Shown: positions 8,709-17,896, numbered from the stretch's first letter. The stretch is DNA of 61,066 nt from Thermus thermamylovorans (GCF_004307015.1 NZ_SIJL01000008.1:1-61066); one strand, 5' to 3'. The notes: generated by a model from the letters alone, not told the origin. Translations and numbers: made by a program.

Positions 8709-9287
8709 GTGGACCCCGGCGAACTCCTCGACCTCCTCAAGGGGCGCACCGGCTTTACCGAGGCCCACGCCGCCCTCCTGCGGGAGCTGGGCCAGGTGAT
8801 GGCCCCCATCGCCCCCGAGGTGGCCCTGGCCTTCTACGACTACCTGGGGCGGGATCCGGAGCTTTCGGAAATCCTTCACGCCGTGCCCGGCAGGGTGGAG
8901 AGGCTTTACGGCACCTTTGCCCACTGGTACGGGGAGCTTTTCTCGGGCACCTACGACCGCGCCTATGCGGAAAGGCGGCGTCGCATCGGGCTGGTGCACG
9001 CCAGGCTCGGCATCGGCCCCCGGGCCATGATCCCAGCCATGGGGATCGTGCAGGAGCTTTCCCTGGAGCACCTGCGCACCGCCTTACGCGGTCCCGAGGT
9101 TTTTAGTGCGGTGGAGGCCTTTGAGAAGATCGTGGCCGTGGAGATCGGGCTCATCGAGGAGAGCTACCTGGAGGCCCTCGCCCTGGGGTTTGCCCTGGGC
9201 CACCGGGACCTGCGGCGGGCCTTGGCCGAGGGGGCGGCGGCCCTCCTCGCGCCACCCCACCCGGGCCCGGGTAGAGGCCCCGGCTGA
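8709..9287 (+). CDS. Single-domain protoglobin-like haem protein
   Basis: This 192-residue protein matches the protoglobin/sensor-globin fold. FYDYLGRDPEL is followed by the haem-pocket helix RIGLVHARLGIGPRAMIPAM, whose His is the expected proximal ligand. No output domain (methyl-accepting, GGDEF or kinase) follows; the protein ends in a short proline- and glycine-rich tail. I prefer GTG 8709, with a -10 box 6 nt upstream; GTG 8691 in the same frame is an alternative. A role in binding O2 or NO beside an anaerobic respiration operon is plausible but inferred. It has its own promoter and converges with dnaB. Confidence 0.8.
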   Translation: MDPGELLDLLKGRTGFTEAHAALLRELGQVMAPIAPEVALAFYDYLGRDPELSEILHAVPGRVERLYGTFAHWYGELFSGTYDRAYAERRRRIGLVHARLGIGPRAMIPAMGIVQELSLEHLRTALRGPEVFSAVEAFEKIVAVEIGLIEESYLEALALGFALGHRDLRRALAEGAAALLAPPHPGPGRGPG

Positions 9288-9406
9288 TACCCTTTGCCGC
9301 TCCATCCCTCATCCCCTTCCCCAAGGCGGGCCCTTACCCACGGCCTCTGCCCTCCTCCGCAAAGCGCTTCCCCCCCTCTCCGAGAACCCCGGGCTTGCCT
9401 GGAGGT

Positions 9407-9419
9407 GCCCCCTGGGGGC
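9407..9419. terminator. GC-rich palindrome between convergent globin and dnaB genes
   Basis: GCCCCCTGGGGGC is a compact palindrome 5 nt past the dnaB stop, within the 137-bp convergent gap. It could end transcripts from either side. There is no T-run, so confidence is low. Confidence 0.35.
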
Positions 9420-9424
9420 TCCCC

Positions 9425-10780
9425 TCAGGGCTCCCGGGCCAGGTCGTTGAAGCGCACGTGCTGGGCGTGGAACTGGAGCTCTACGGTGCCCGTGGGCCCG
9501 TTCCGTTGCTTGCCCACGATGATTTCGGCGATCCCGGCCTTTTCGGAGTGGGGGTTGTAGTACTCGTCCCGGTAGATGAACATGACCAGGTCCGCGTCCT
9601 GCTCGATGGAGCCCGACTCCCTTAGGTCCGAGAGCATGGGGCGCTTGTTGGGCCTGGCCTCCACCGCCCGGGAGAGCTGGCTCAGGGCGATGACCGGGAT
9701 GTGGAGCTCCCGGGCCAGGGCCTTGAGCCCCCGGGAGATGGCGGCGATCTCCTGCTGGCGGTTCTCCCCCCCCTTGCCCGCGCCGGGCCCGGACATGAGC
9801 TGCAGGTAGTCGATGACCAGGAGGCCCACCCGGTGCTGGCTTCTGAGCCTGCGGGCCCGGGCCCGGAGTTCCAGGAGGGTCAGGTCGGGGGTGTCGTCGA
9901 TGAAGATGGGGGCTTCGGCCAGGCGCCCGGCCACGTCCACCAGGCGGGAGAAGTCCCGGTCGGTGAGCTGGCCGAGCCGTACCCGGTTCATGTCGATGCG
10001 GGCCTCGGAGCACATGAGGCGCAGGGTCAGCTGGGCTGCAGGCATCTCCAGGGAGTAGATGCCCACCCCCACCCCCTCCCTCAGGGCGGCGTGCTGGGCG
10101 ATGGTGAGGGCGAAGGCCGTCTTGCCCATGGCGGGGCGGGCGGCGATGATGTTCAGGGAGCCCGGGGAGAGGGTGCCGATGAGCCCGTCCAGCTCCTTGA
10201 AGCCCGTGTGCACCCCAGCCACCTCCCCTTTGTTCTGGAAGAGGGCCTCGATGTGCTCGAAGGTCTCGTGCACCAGCTCCCGCATGCCCCGGGCCTCGGT
10301 TTCGGTCTGGGCGAGGGCGACCTCCAGGATCTTCTTCCCCGCGGTGTCCAGGATCTCGTCCAGGCTCCCCGCCTCCTCGTAGGCCAGGCGCATGGCTTCT
10401 CCCGCGGCCTGGATGAGCCGCCTCAGGGTCCACTTCTCGGCCACGATGCGGGCGTAGTGCTCCGCGTAGGCGGCGGTGGGGGTGGCCTCGGAGAGCTGGG
10501 CCAGGTAGCTCACCCCCCCTACCCCCTCCAGCTCCCCCCGGCGGGAAAGCTCCTCCGCCAGGGTCACCAGATCCACAGGCTTGCCCTGGGCCCTCAGGGC
10601 CTGCATGGCCGCGTAGACCTTGCGGTGGGCCTCGGCGTAGAAGGCCTCGGGGGAGGGGAGGAGGCTTTCCAGCTCGTCCAGGACCTCCGAGTCCAGGAGG
10701 ATAGCCCCCAGGAGGCTCTGCTCGGCCTCGAGGCTGTGGGGGGGGATACGCCCTTCGGGATATCCTGGCGAGTGGCCCAT
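9425..10780 (-). CDS. dnaB: Replicative DNA helicase DnaB
   Basis: This hexameric 5'-3' helicase of the replication fork is 451 residues long. The N-terminal primase-interacting domain begins IPPHSLEAEQSLLGAILLDS. The RecA-like domain has Walker A (ARPAMGKTAFAL), Walker B-like LLVIDYLQLM, and the QLSRAVEARPNKRPMLSDLR segment. ATG 10780 is preferred because it leaves only a short leader before the conserved IPPHSLEAEQ block; the frame stays open to 10867. TAGCCT about 10 nt upstream could be a -10 box. It diverges from the lytic transglycosylase. No intein or truncation is seen. Confidence 0.95.
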   Translation of the reverse strand: MGHSPGYPEGRIPPHSLEAEQSLLGAILLDSEVLDELESLLPSPEAFYAEAHRKVYAAMQALRAQGKPVDLVTLAEELSRRGELEGVGGVSYLAQLSEATPTAAYAEHYARIVAEKWTLRRLIQAAGEAMRLAYEEAGSLDEILDTAGKKILEVALAQTETEARGMRELVHETFEHIEALFQNKGEVAGVHTGFKELDGLIGTLSPGSLNIIAARPAMGKTAFALTIAQHAALREGVGVGIYSLEMPAAQLTLRLMCSEARIDMNRVRLGQLTDRDFSRLVDVAGRLAEAPIFIDDTPDLTLLELRARARRLRSQHRVGLLVIDYLQLMSGPGAGKGGENRQQEIAAISRGLKALARELHIPVIALSQLSRAVEARPNKRPMLSDLRESGSIEQDADLVMFIYRDEYYNPHSEKAGIAEIIVGKQRNGPTGTVELQFHAQHVRFNDLAREP

Positions 10781-10877
10781 AGGCTCCACCAGGCTACGCC
10801 TGTCCCCCCGGGTTCCGCCAGGGGGCTCCCCTCCAAGGGAGGCCAGGACCTCTTTGGGGCTTCTCACCCTTCGCCGC

Positions 10878-10883
10878 TAGGGT
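10878..10883 (+). promoter_or_regulatory. -10 box of a leaderless promoter for the lytic transglycosylase
   Basis: TAGGGT lies 6 nt before GTG 10890, so the transcript should begin at or next to the start codon. Confidence 0.4.
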
Positions 10884-10889
10884 GAAGGG

Positions 10890-12497
10890 GTGGGCTGGTT
10901 TCTTCTCCTCTTCCTTCTTGCCTCCTGCCGGGCCCAGGGCCTGCCCGAGCCTTACGCCCTCCTGGGCCGGGGGGACCTCGAGGCGGTCCGCCAGGTGGCC
11001 CTGGGGGGTGAGGGCTACGCCCGCCTGCTTGCGGGCTGGCTCCTGGTGGACGCGGAGGGCCTCCCCCTCGCCGAGCGCGCCGAGTACGCCTGGCGCTACG
11101 CCCTCTTCCTGGAGGAGGTGCGGGCCTTCGAGCCCGGTTGGGAGGCGCGGGCGGCCTGGCGCAAGGCCGCCCCCCTCCTCCAGGCGGCGGGGGATCCCCG
11201 GGCCTTCTCCGCCTGGCAGAGGCTCCTCCCGGAGGGGGAGGCCGTGGCCGCCCTCCTCACCTTGGGGGAAGGGGAAAGGCTCTACGAGGCCCTCCTCCGC
11301 GGGCAGGCCTACGAGGCCCTCCTCGAGGCGCTGCCCGAGGGGGCGCGGCCCGATCTCCGGGCCCAGGCCCTCTTCCGCCTGGGACGCTTTGCCGAGGCCC
11401 TGCCCCACTATCGGGCCTGGGCGGAGCGGGAGGCCCGGGGCTACCTGGGCCTGGGCTACGCCCTTTGGCGGCTTGGCCGCCGGGAGGAGGCCCTCTCGGC
11501 CTTCGCCCGCTACCCCCACCCGGAGGGCCGCTACGCTCAGGGTCGGCTCTTGGAGGAGATGGGGCGGGCCTGGGAAGCGGTGGCCGCCTACCGCAGGAGC
11601 ACCCCGGAGGGGCTTTGGCGGGCCACGGCCCTTTTGGAACGGCAGGGGCTCCTGCGGGAGGCCCTGGGCCTCTACCTGGAGCTCGCCCGCACCCCTAGCC
11701 CCTACGCGGACGACGCCGCCCTACGGGCCTACTTCCTCGCGGGGCAGCTGGGCCTGGAGGGGGAGCGCCAGCAGGCCTACGCCCTCCTCCAAGGAGGGCT
11801 CGGCCTCCTCCTGGGCCGCTGGCCGGACCCCCCGCCGCCGGTCCATGAGGCCTCCCCGCCCCCCGAAGCCCCCCGGGTGGAGGCCCTCCTGCGGGTGGGG
11901 CAAGGGGCCTGGGCCCGGGGGGAGGTGCGCTACGCCCTGTGGCAGCGTCCCCGGGACTGGCCCGCCCTGGTGCCCCTCCTCTACCGCCTGGGGGCCTACC
12001 GGGAGGGAATCCGGGCCGCCTGGCCCACGGCCCTGGCCTACCCCAGGGCCTACCGGGGGTGGGTGGAGGGGTACGCCCAAAAGGAGGGCCTGGACCCGGA
12101 CCTCCTCTTCGCCCTCCTCCACGTGGAAAGCCGCTTCGACCCCCTGGCGGTGAGCCGCACCGGGGCCCTGGGCCTGGGCCAGTTCTTGCGGAGCACCTGG
12201 GCCGACGTGGCCCGGATGCTGGGGGAGCCCCCCGCCGACCCCTTTGACCCGGAGGCCAGCATCCGCTACGCCGCCCGCTACCTGCGCTGGCTCATGGAAC
12301 GGTGCGCCGCCTTCGAAGGCCTGGAGCAGGTGGCCTGCGCCCTCACCGCCTACAACGGGGGTATCGGCTACACCCTGCGGGGCATCGCCCGGGAGGGAGA
12401 CCTCTATGCCTTCTTCCGCTTCCAGGAGCGGGACGAGCCCCGGGAGTACCTGGCCAAGGTGCTTTCCGCCTACGCCGCGTACAAGGCCCTGCCCTGA
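10890..12497 (+). CDS. Lytic murein transglycosylase lipoprotein (Slt70-like)
   Basis: This enzyme cleaves peptidoglycan glycan strands to 1,6-anhydro ends. Its 535 residues begin with a hydrophobic signal and lipobox (LLASC, Cys13), so it is probably an anchored lipoprotein. A long alpha-superhelical region rich in Leu, Ala, Arg and Tyr repeats (about 30-370) resembles the TPR-like U and L domains of Slt70. The SLT domain follows, with catalytic Glu413 (HVESRFDP), GALGLGQFLRSTW and TAYNGG. The GTG start has a -10 box 6 nt upstream. The Mrp operon promoter begins just after its stop. Confidence 0.9.
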   Translation: MGWFLLLFLLASCRAQGLPEPYALLGRGDLEAVRQVALGGEGYARLLAGWLLVDAEGLPLAERAEYAWRYALFLEEVRAFEPGWEARAAWRKAAPLLQAAGDPRAFSAWQRLLPEGEAVAALLTLGEGERLYEALLRGQAYEALLEALPEGARPDLRAQALFRLGRFAEALPHYRAWAEREARGYLGLGYALWRLGRREEALSAFARYPHPEGRYAQGRLLEEMGRAWEAVAAYRRSTPEGLWRATALLERQGLLREALGLYLELARTPSPYADDAALRAYFLAGQLGLEGERQQAYALLQGGLGLLLGRWPDPPPPVHEASPPPEAPRVEALLRVGQGAWARGEVRYALWQRPRDWPALVPLLYRLGAYREGIRAAWPTALAYPRAYRGWVEGYAQKEGLDPDLLFALLHVESRFDPLAVSRTGALGLGQFLRSTWADVARMLGEPPADPFDPEASIRYAARYLRWLMERCAAFEGLEQVACALTAYNGGIGYTLRGIAREGDLYAFFRFQERDEPREYLAKVLSAYAAYKALP

Positions 12498-12499
12498 GC

Positions 12500-12529
12500 T
12501 TGCCCCCCGCTTTTGGCTTTGGGTATATT
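12500..12529 (+). promoter_or_regulatory. Promoter of the mrp antiporter operon
   Basis: TTGCCC (12500-12505), an 18-bp spacer and TATATT (12524-12529) form a good sigma-A-type promoter. The ATG of mrpA follows 7 nt after the -10 box, so the operon mRNA is probably leaderless. Confidence 0.75.
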
Positions 12530-12536
12530 GGGGGCC

Positions 12537-14780
12537 ATGGCGCTATCGGCCCTTGCGCCCTTCCTTCTGGGAGCCTTGGCTCCCTTTCTTATGCGTTTTC
12601 TGGGGCGGAAAGTGGCCTATCTCTTCTTCCTCCTCCCCTTGGGCCTTTTCCTCCACCTGCTCGGGTACCTGCCCCGGGTGGCAGCGGGGGAGCGGGTGCG
12701 GGAGGATTGGGCCTGGGTGCCGGGCCTGGGGATCGCCTTCGGCTTCTACCTGGACGGCTTCAGCCTCCTCTTCGCCCTCCTCATCCTGGGTATCGGGGCC
12801 GTCATCCTCCTTTACGGGGCCAGCTACCTGGAGCACCATCCCCACCAGGACCGATTTTTCCTCTTCATCCTGGCCTTCATGGGCTCCATGCTGGGTTTGG
12901 TCCTGGCGGGGGACCTCGTCACCCTCTTCGTCTTCTGGGAGCTCACCAGCCTTACCTCCTTCCTTCTGGTGGGCCTGGAACACGAGCGGGCCTCGGCCCG
13001 GCGGGCGGCCCTGCAAGCCCTTTTCGTCACCGTCTTCGGCGGACTTTTCCTCCTAGCAGGGTTTGTCCTTTTGGCTCTGGCGGGGGGGAGTTACAGCCTC
13101 GAGGCCCTCCTGGCCCAAGACCTCACCGCCCACCCCTACTACCCCGCCCTCCTCCTCCTCCTGGCCCTGGGGGCCTTCGCTAAGTCCGCCCAGTTCCCCT
13201 TCCACTTCTGGTTGCCCAACGCCATGGAGGCTCCCACCCCCGTTTCCGCCTACCTGCACTCCGCCACCATGGTGAAGGCCGGGGTCTACCTCCTGGCCCG
13301 CTTCCACCCCACCTTGGGGGGAGGTGAGCTCTGGCAGGCCCTCCTCCTGCCCGTGGGCGGGGTCACCATGCTCCTCGGGGCTTACGCCGCCCTCACCGCC
13401 ACCGAGATCAAGCGGGTCTTGGCCTACTCCACGGTGAGCGTCCTGGGCCTGCTCACCTTCCTCCTGGGGGTGGGCACCGAGGGGGCGGTGAAGGCCATGG
13501 TCTTGGTCCTCCTGGCCCACGCCCTCTACAAAGGGGCCCTTTTCCTGGTGGCAGGTTCCATCGACCACGGGGCGGGGGAGAAGAAGGTAGACCGGCTCGG
13601 GGGCCTTCTTTCCGCCATGCCCCTCACCGCCTTGGCCGGCTTTCTGGCTGCCCTGTCCATGGTGGGCCTGCCCCCAGCTTTCGGTTTCGTGGCCAAGGAG
13701 TTCTTCTACAAGGCCCTGGAGGGTTCCCCCCTCCTCCTGCCCGCCTTCCTGGCTAGCCTTCTCCTGGTGGGGGTGGCCCTCCTGGCGGGGGTGAAACCCT
13801 TCCTGGGGGAAAGACCCCCCCACCTCCACCCCCACGAGTCCCCCTGGCCCCTATGGGGGGGGCCCCTTCTCCTGGGTCTCGTGGGGCTAGCCTTCGGCCT
13901 CCTCACCCCCGAGGTGGGCCGCCTGCTGGTGGCCCCGGCGGTGGTGGCCATCTGGGGCCAGGAGGTCCCGGTGAAGGTCTACTTCTGGGACGGGTTCAAC
14001 CCTGTCCTCCTCCTCTCCTTGGCCACGGTCCTGGCCGGGGCGGGGGCCTTCGCCGCCCGCAGGGGGCTTCGCCGCCTGGCCCTGCCCTACAGCGCCGACC
14101 GGGCCTACGACCGCATCCTGGAGGCCCTGGAGGGGCTCGCCAAGTGGCAGACCGCCCTCCTGCAGCACGGCTACCTGCGGCTTTACGCGGCCACGGTTTT
14201 GGGGGTTGGCCTCCTCCTTACCCTCCTCCCGGCCCTCAGGGCCGGGGTGAGGTGGCCGGCCCTCGAGGGCGTAAGGCTCTACGAGGCTCTGATCCTGCTC
14301 CTCATGGCCACCGCTGCCTTTTACGCCGCAAGGACCCGCTCCCCCATCTTCGCGGTGGTGGCCTTGGGGCTGGTGGGCTACGGCATCGCCCTGGTCTACC
14401 TCTTCTACGGGGCCCCGGACCTGGCCATGACCCAGCTCCTGGTGGAAACCCTCACCGTCTTGGTCTTCGCCTTCGTATTTGCCGCCATGCCCCGCTTTGC
14501 CCGGGACCGGCCTGTTCCCTGGAAGGCCCTTGTAGGCGCGGGGGTAGGGGCCGCCGTCACCTTGGGTGTCCTTGCCACCTCGGGCCAGGCCCCTCTGCCG
14601 CCGGTTTCGGAGTTCTTCGCCGAGGAAAGCTACCAAAGCGCCTTCGGCCGCAACGTGGTCAACGTGATCCTGGTGGATTTCCGCGCCCTGGACACACTGG
14701 GGGAGGTGGTGGTCCTGGTGCTGGCAGGGCTCGGCGCCTACGTGCTCCTCAGGAGGAAACATGGAAACTCCGGTGCTTAG
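12537..14780 (+). CDS. mrpA: Mrp/Mnh Na+/H+ antiporter subunit A
   Basis: This is the largest subunit of the multisubunit cation/proton antiporter and is homologous to NuoL. Its 747 residues contain many membrane helices and the NuoL-like core (HFWLPNAMEAPTPVSAYLHSA, with HALYKGALFLVAG). The C-terminal part has the MbhE-like block near DFRALDTLGEVVVL. ATG 12537 is chosen because the promoter -10 box is 7 nt upstream. The 3' end overlaps mrpB by 20 nt. The complex exports Na+ against protons and supports pH and salt tolerance. All seven subunits follow in the canonical order. Confidence 0.93.
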   Translation: MALSALAPFLLGALAPFLMRFLGRKVAYLFFLLPLGLFLHLLGYLPRVAAGERVREDWAWVPGLGIAFGFYLDGFSLLFALLILGIGAVILLYGASYLEHHPHQDRFFLFILAFMGSMLGLVLAGDLVTLFVFWELTSLTSFLLVGLEHERASARRAALQALFVTVFGGLFLLAGFVLLALAGGSYSLEALLAQDLTAHPYYPALLLLLALGAFAKSAQFPFHFWLPNAMEAPTPVSAYLHSATMVKAGVYLLARFHPTLGGGELWQALLLPVGGVTMLLGAYAALTATEIKRVLAYSTVSVLGLLTFLLGVGTEGAVKAMVLVLLAHALYKGALFLVAGSIDHGAGEKKVDRLGGLLSAMPLTALAGFLAALSMVGLPPAFGFVAKEFFYKALEGSPLLLPAFLASLLLVGVALLAGVKPFLGERPPHLHPHESPWPLWGGPLLLGLVGLAFGLLTPEVGRLLVAPAVVAIWGQEVPVKVYFWDGFNPVLLLSLATVLAGAGAFAARRGLRRLALPYSADRAYDRILEALEGLAKWQTALLQHGYLRLYAATVLGVGLLLTLLPALRAGVRWPALEGVRLYEALILLLMATAAFYAARTRSPIFAVVALGLVGYGIALVYLFYGAPDLAMTQLLVETLTVLVFAFVFAAMPRFARDRPVPWKALVGAGVGAAVTLGVLATSGQAPLPPVSEFFAEESYQSAFGRNVVNVILVDFRALDTLGEVVVLVLAGLGAYVLLRRKHGNSGA

Positions 14781-15171
14781 GGGACTTGCCCGCTGGATCC
14801 TCTTTCTCATGCTTCTCTTTTCCCTCTACCTCTTCTACCGGGGGCACAACCTCCCGGGTGGAGGCTTCATCGGGGGCCTGGTGGCGGCCTCCGGCTTCCA
14901 CATCTACGCCCTGGCCTTCGGGGTGGGGCGGGCCCGGGCGCTTTTGCGCCTCCATCCGACCGAGCTGGCGGTTTTGGGGACCAGCATCGCTCTTCTGGCT
15001 GGTCTCCTGGCCTTGGGACACGGAGCCCCCTTCCTCACCGGTTTCTGGACGGAGCTCTTAGGGCAGAAGCTGGGGACCCCCTTGCTCTTCGACGTGGGGG
15101 TCTACCTGGGAGTGGTTGGGGCCGTGCTTTCCGTGCTATGGGCCCAGGAGGAGGAGGTGAGGGCAGGGTGA
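14761..15171 (+). CDS. mrpB: Mrp antiporter subunit B
   Basis: This 136-residue membrane protein belongs to the MnhB family (LPGGGFIGGLVAASGFHIYAL is its signature region). It has four predicted helices. Its ATG lies inside the end of mrpA, and its TGA overlaps the GTG of mrpC, so translation is coupled throughout. The length is normal for the family. Confidence 0.92.
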   Translation: METPVLRGLARWILFLMLLFSLYLFYRGHNLPGGGFIGGLVAASGFHIYALAFGVGRARALLRLHPTELAVLGTSIALLAGLLALGHGAPFLTGFWTELLGQKLGTPLLFDVGVYLGVVGAVLSVLWAQEEEVRAG

Positions 15172-15515
15172 CGGTGCTGCTTGCCCTTCTGGTGGGTCTC
15201 CTGGTGGGGGTGGGGGTGTACCTCATGCTCCAGGGAAGCCTGGCCCGTTTCCTTCTGGGCCTGGCCCTGCTCTCCAACGCCGCCAACCTGGTGGTCTTCC
15301 TGAGCCCCGGCCTGGTGCGGGGAGGAAGCCCGGTAATCCCCGCGGGAATCCTCGTTCTGGAACCCCCTTATGCCGACCCCCTGCCCCAGGCCATGATCCT
15401 CACCGCCATCGTCATCGGTCTCGGAGTCCTGGCCTTCGCCGTGGTCCTGGCCTACCGGGTGCACCAGGTCCTGGGCACCGACGACTTGGACGAGCTCAGG
15501 GGGACGGACCGATGA
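15168..15515 (+). CDS. mrpC: Mrp antiporter subunit C
   Basis: This 115-residue NuoK-like protein has three helices (GVYLMLQGSLARFLLGLALLSNAANLVVF, then ILTAIVIGLGVLAFAVVLAYR). GTG 15168 is chosen because GTGA overlaps the mrpB stop and GGAGGTGAGGGCAGG lies before it; an in-frame extension to 15138 would add ten Gly-rich residues with no support. It overlaps mrpD by 4 nt. Confidence 0.9.
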   Translation: MTVLLALLVGLLVGVGVYLMLQGSLARFLLGLALLSNAANLVVFLSPGLVRGGSPVIPAGILVLEPPYADPLPQAMILTAIVIGLGVLAFAVVLAYRVHQVLGTDDLDELRGTDR

Positions 15516-17002
15516 AGGATCTGTGGCTCACCCTGCCTCTCCTCATCCCCCTTTTAAGCGGGCTCCTTTGCTTCTTCTTAAGGCGCTCGCCTTTTGGGGA
15601 AAAGCTGGCGGTGGCCTCGGCCCTGGCCCAGCTGGGGGTGGCGGTCTACCTTATCGCCTACGTGCAAAAGGAAGGCATCCAGTCCACGGCCCTAGGGAAC
15701 TGGCCTGGTCCCTTCGGGATCGTCTTGGTCCTGGACACCTTTGCCGCCTTGATGGTCTTTACCGCCGCCCTGGTGGGTCTGGCGGTTACCCTCTACTCCC
15801 TAAGGGGCATCGATCCTGGCCGCAAGGCCCTGGGCTACTTCGCCTTCTTGCAGATCATGCTCTTCGGTGTCCAGGGGGCCTTCCTTACCGGTGACGTCTT
15901 CAACCTTTACGTCTGGCTGGAGGTTATGCTCCTCTCCTCTTTCGTCCTCCTCACCCTGGGAGGGGAGCGGGTCCAGCTCTTGGGGGGCCTCAAGTATTTT
16001 GCTTTGAACTTTCTCTCCTCCCTCTTCTACCTCATGGCTGTGGGTCTGCTCTACGGCCTCACGGGCAGCTTGAACCTGGCCGATCTCCACCTGCGCCTTG
16101 CCCATGTGGATCCCGCCCAGGTGAGCCTGGTGGCGGGCTTTTTCCTCTTGGCTCTTTCCATCAAGGCCGCCCTCTTTCCCCTCTTCTTCTGGCTGCCCGC
16201 CTCGTACCATACCCCGCCCCTACCGGTGGCCGCTTTCTTCGCCGCCTTGCCTACCAAGGTGGCGGTCTACGCGCTTTTCCGCCTCTTTACCGTGCTCTTC
16301 CATCAGGAACCCGAACTGTGGCACCGGTTGATCCTTTGGATCGCCGGTTTCACCATGGTCACCGGGGTCTTGGGGGCCTTGGCCCAGATGGAGGTGCGTC
16401 GCCTTCTCTCCTTCCACATCATCAGCCAGATCGGCTACATGGTCATGGGCCTGGGGCTTTTCACGCCCGTAGGGATCGCCGGGGGTATTTTCTACATCGT
16501 CCACCACATCTTCGTGAAGGCGGCCCTTTTCCTGGTGGCCGGTCTGGCCCAAAGGCTTTTGGGTTCTTTCCACCTGGAAGAGCTGGGCGGCCTCTACCGC
16601 TACCGGCCTTTTTTTGCCCTGCTCTTCATCATCCCAGCCCTTTCCCTGGCGGGACTTCCCCCCTTCTCCGGCTTCTTCGCCAAGCTCTTCCTGGTGGTGG
16701 GGGGGTTGGAGATCGGGGAGTACGCCATCGTGGGGGTGGCGCTCCTGGTGGGGCTTTTCACCCTGATGTCCATGATGAAGATCTGGCGGGAAGCCTTCTG
16801 GAAGCCCCTGCCGGAGGAGCGGGTTAGGCTCCTGGAAGGCCCCGTGCCCCTCACTATGGTCCTGGGTACCGCCCTTCTCTCCTTCGTCACGGTGTTCATC
16901 GGCCTCGGAGCCGGCTACGGCTTCGCCCTGGCGGAGCAGGCGGCCCGGGAGCTTCTGGACCCTTCCGCCTACGTGGCGGCGGTTCTCGGAGGTGCACGGT
17001 GA
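15512..17002 (+). CDS. mrpD: Mrp antiporter subunit D
   Basis: This 496-residue NuoN/NuoM-like proton-translocating subunit has about 14 helices. Conserved pieces include LYVWLEVMLLSSFVLLTLGG, ALFPLFFWLPASYHTPPLPV and HIISQIGYMVMGLGL. ATGA overlaps the mrpC stop and GTGA overlaps mrpE. The length is typical for the family. Confidence 0.93.
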   Translation: MKDLWLTLPLLIPLLSGLLCFFLRRSPFGEKLAVASALAQLGVAVYLIAYVQKEGIQSTALGNWPGPFGIVLVLDTFAALMVFTAALVGLAVTLYSLRGIDPGRKALGYFAFLQIMLFGVQGAFLTGDVFNLYVWLEVMLLSSFVLLTLGGERVQLLGGLKYFALNFLSSLFYLMAVGLLYGLTGSLNLADLHLRLAHVDPAQVSLVAGFFLLALSIKAALFPLFFWLPASYHTPPLPVAAFFAALPTKVAVYALFRLFTVLFHQEPELWHRLILWIAGFTMVTGVLGALAQMEVRRLLSFHIISQIGYMVMGLGLFTPVGIAGGIFYIVHHIFVKAALFLVAGLAQRLLGSFHLEELGGLYRYRPFFALLFIIPALSLAGLPPFSGFFAKLFLVVGGLEIGEYAIVGVALLVGLFTLMSMMKIWREAFWKPLPEERVRLLEGPVPLTMVLGTALLSFVTVFIGLGAGYGFALAEQAARELLDPSAYVAAVLGGAR

Positions 17003-17322
17003 AAGTCTGGCTTGTCTTGCGGCTCGTCCTCTACTTCCTTTGGGAGGTGGTCCTCTCCAACCTGCGGGTGATCCAGGAGGTGCTCTCCCCCCGCTTCCGC
17101 ATGCGCCCGGGGATCCTGGCGGTGCCCCTGGAGGGGAAGAGCGACCTGGAGATCGCCCTCTTCGCCAATATGATCACCCTCACCCCGGGCACCCTGAGCG
17201 TCCACGTCTCCCGGGACCGCCGGGTGCTCTTCGTGCACAACATGTATGCGGAGGACCCCCAGGCGGCCAAGGAGGACCTCAAGGGGAGCTTCGAGCGGCG
17301 CGTTTTGGAGGTGACCCGGTGA
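16999..17322 (+). CDS. mrpE: Mrp antiporter subunit E
   Basis: This 107-residue protein has one N-terminal membrane region and a cytoplasmic domain. The family block FANMITLTPGTLSVHV is present. The usual subunit is nearer 160 residues; this one has a single amphipathic N-terminal stretch, so it is a short form. The GTG start overlaps the mrpD stop and its stop overlaps mrpF. Confidence 0.88.
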   Translation: MKVWLVLRLVLYFLWEVVLSNLRVIQEVLSPRFRMRPGILAVPLEGKSDLEIALFANMITLTPGTLSVHVSRDRRVLFVHNMYAEDPQAAKEDLKGSFERRVLEVTR

Positions 17323-17570
17323 AGGAGCTTTCCCTTTTCCTCCTCACCGTGGCCCTGGCCCTCACCCTCTACCGCCTCCTCCGGGGGCCTTCCCTGCCGG
17401 ACCGGGTGCTGGGCCTGGAAATGGTGGGCTTTGGCTTCATGGGGCTGGCTCTGGTCTACGCCCTCCTCACCCGGCAGGTCTTTTTTGTGGACGTGGCCAC
17501 GGTGCTGGCCCTGGTCTCCTTCTTGGCCACCATCGCCTTCGCCCGCTTCATCGAAAGGAGCCGGGAATGA
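17319..17570 (+). CDS. mrpF: Mrp antiporter subunit F
   Basis: This 83-residue three-helix protein of the MnhF family has RLLRGPSLPDRVLGLEMV and VDVATVLALVSFLATIAFARF. The GTG at 17319 overlaps the mrpE stop by 4 nt. It ends overlapping the ATG of mrpG. Confidence 0.9.
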   Translation: MKELSLFLLTVALALTLYRLLRGPSLPDRVLGLEMVGFGFMGLALVYALLTRQVFFVDVATVLALVSFLATIAFARFIERSRE

Positions 17571-17893
17571 GCCTCCTGGTAGACCTCCTGCTCCTTTTGG
17601 GTTCTTTGGTCTTCCTGGCGGCGGCCCTGGGCCTTCTGCGCTTCCCCGACTTCTACATCCGCATGTCCGCGGCCACCAAGGCCGCCACCCTGGGCCTGGG
17701 CCTCCTCCTCCTGGGGGTGGCCTTGGGCTTTGGCGAGGGGCTGGTGGCCTTCAAGGCGGTGCTCCTCCTGGTCTTTCTCTTCTCCACCGCCCCCATTGGG
17801 GCCCACTTCCTGGGCCGCGCCGCCTACCGCGCAGGGGTACCCCTGTGGGAGAAGACCCACGTGGACGAGCTGAAGGGGCGGGAGCACGAGTAG
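17567..17893 (+). CDS. mrpG: Mrp antiporter subunit G
   Basis: This 108-residue protein of the MnhG family has the hallmark LLRFPDFYIRMSAATKAATLG. It has three helices and is the last gene of the operon. It converges on the rhomboid gene with a 3-nt gap, so no room is left for a separate terminator. Confidence 0.9.
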   Translation: MSLLVDLLLLLGSLVFLAAALGLLRFPDFYIRMSAATKAATLGLGLLLLGVALGFGEGLVAFKAVLLLVFLFSTAPIGAHFLGRAAYRAGVPLWEKTHVDELKGREHE

Positions 17894-17896
17894 GCC

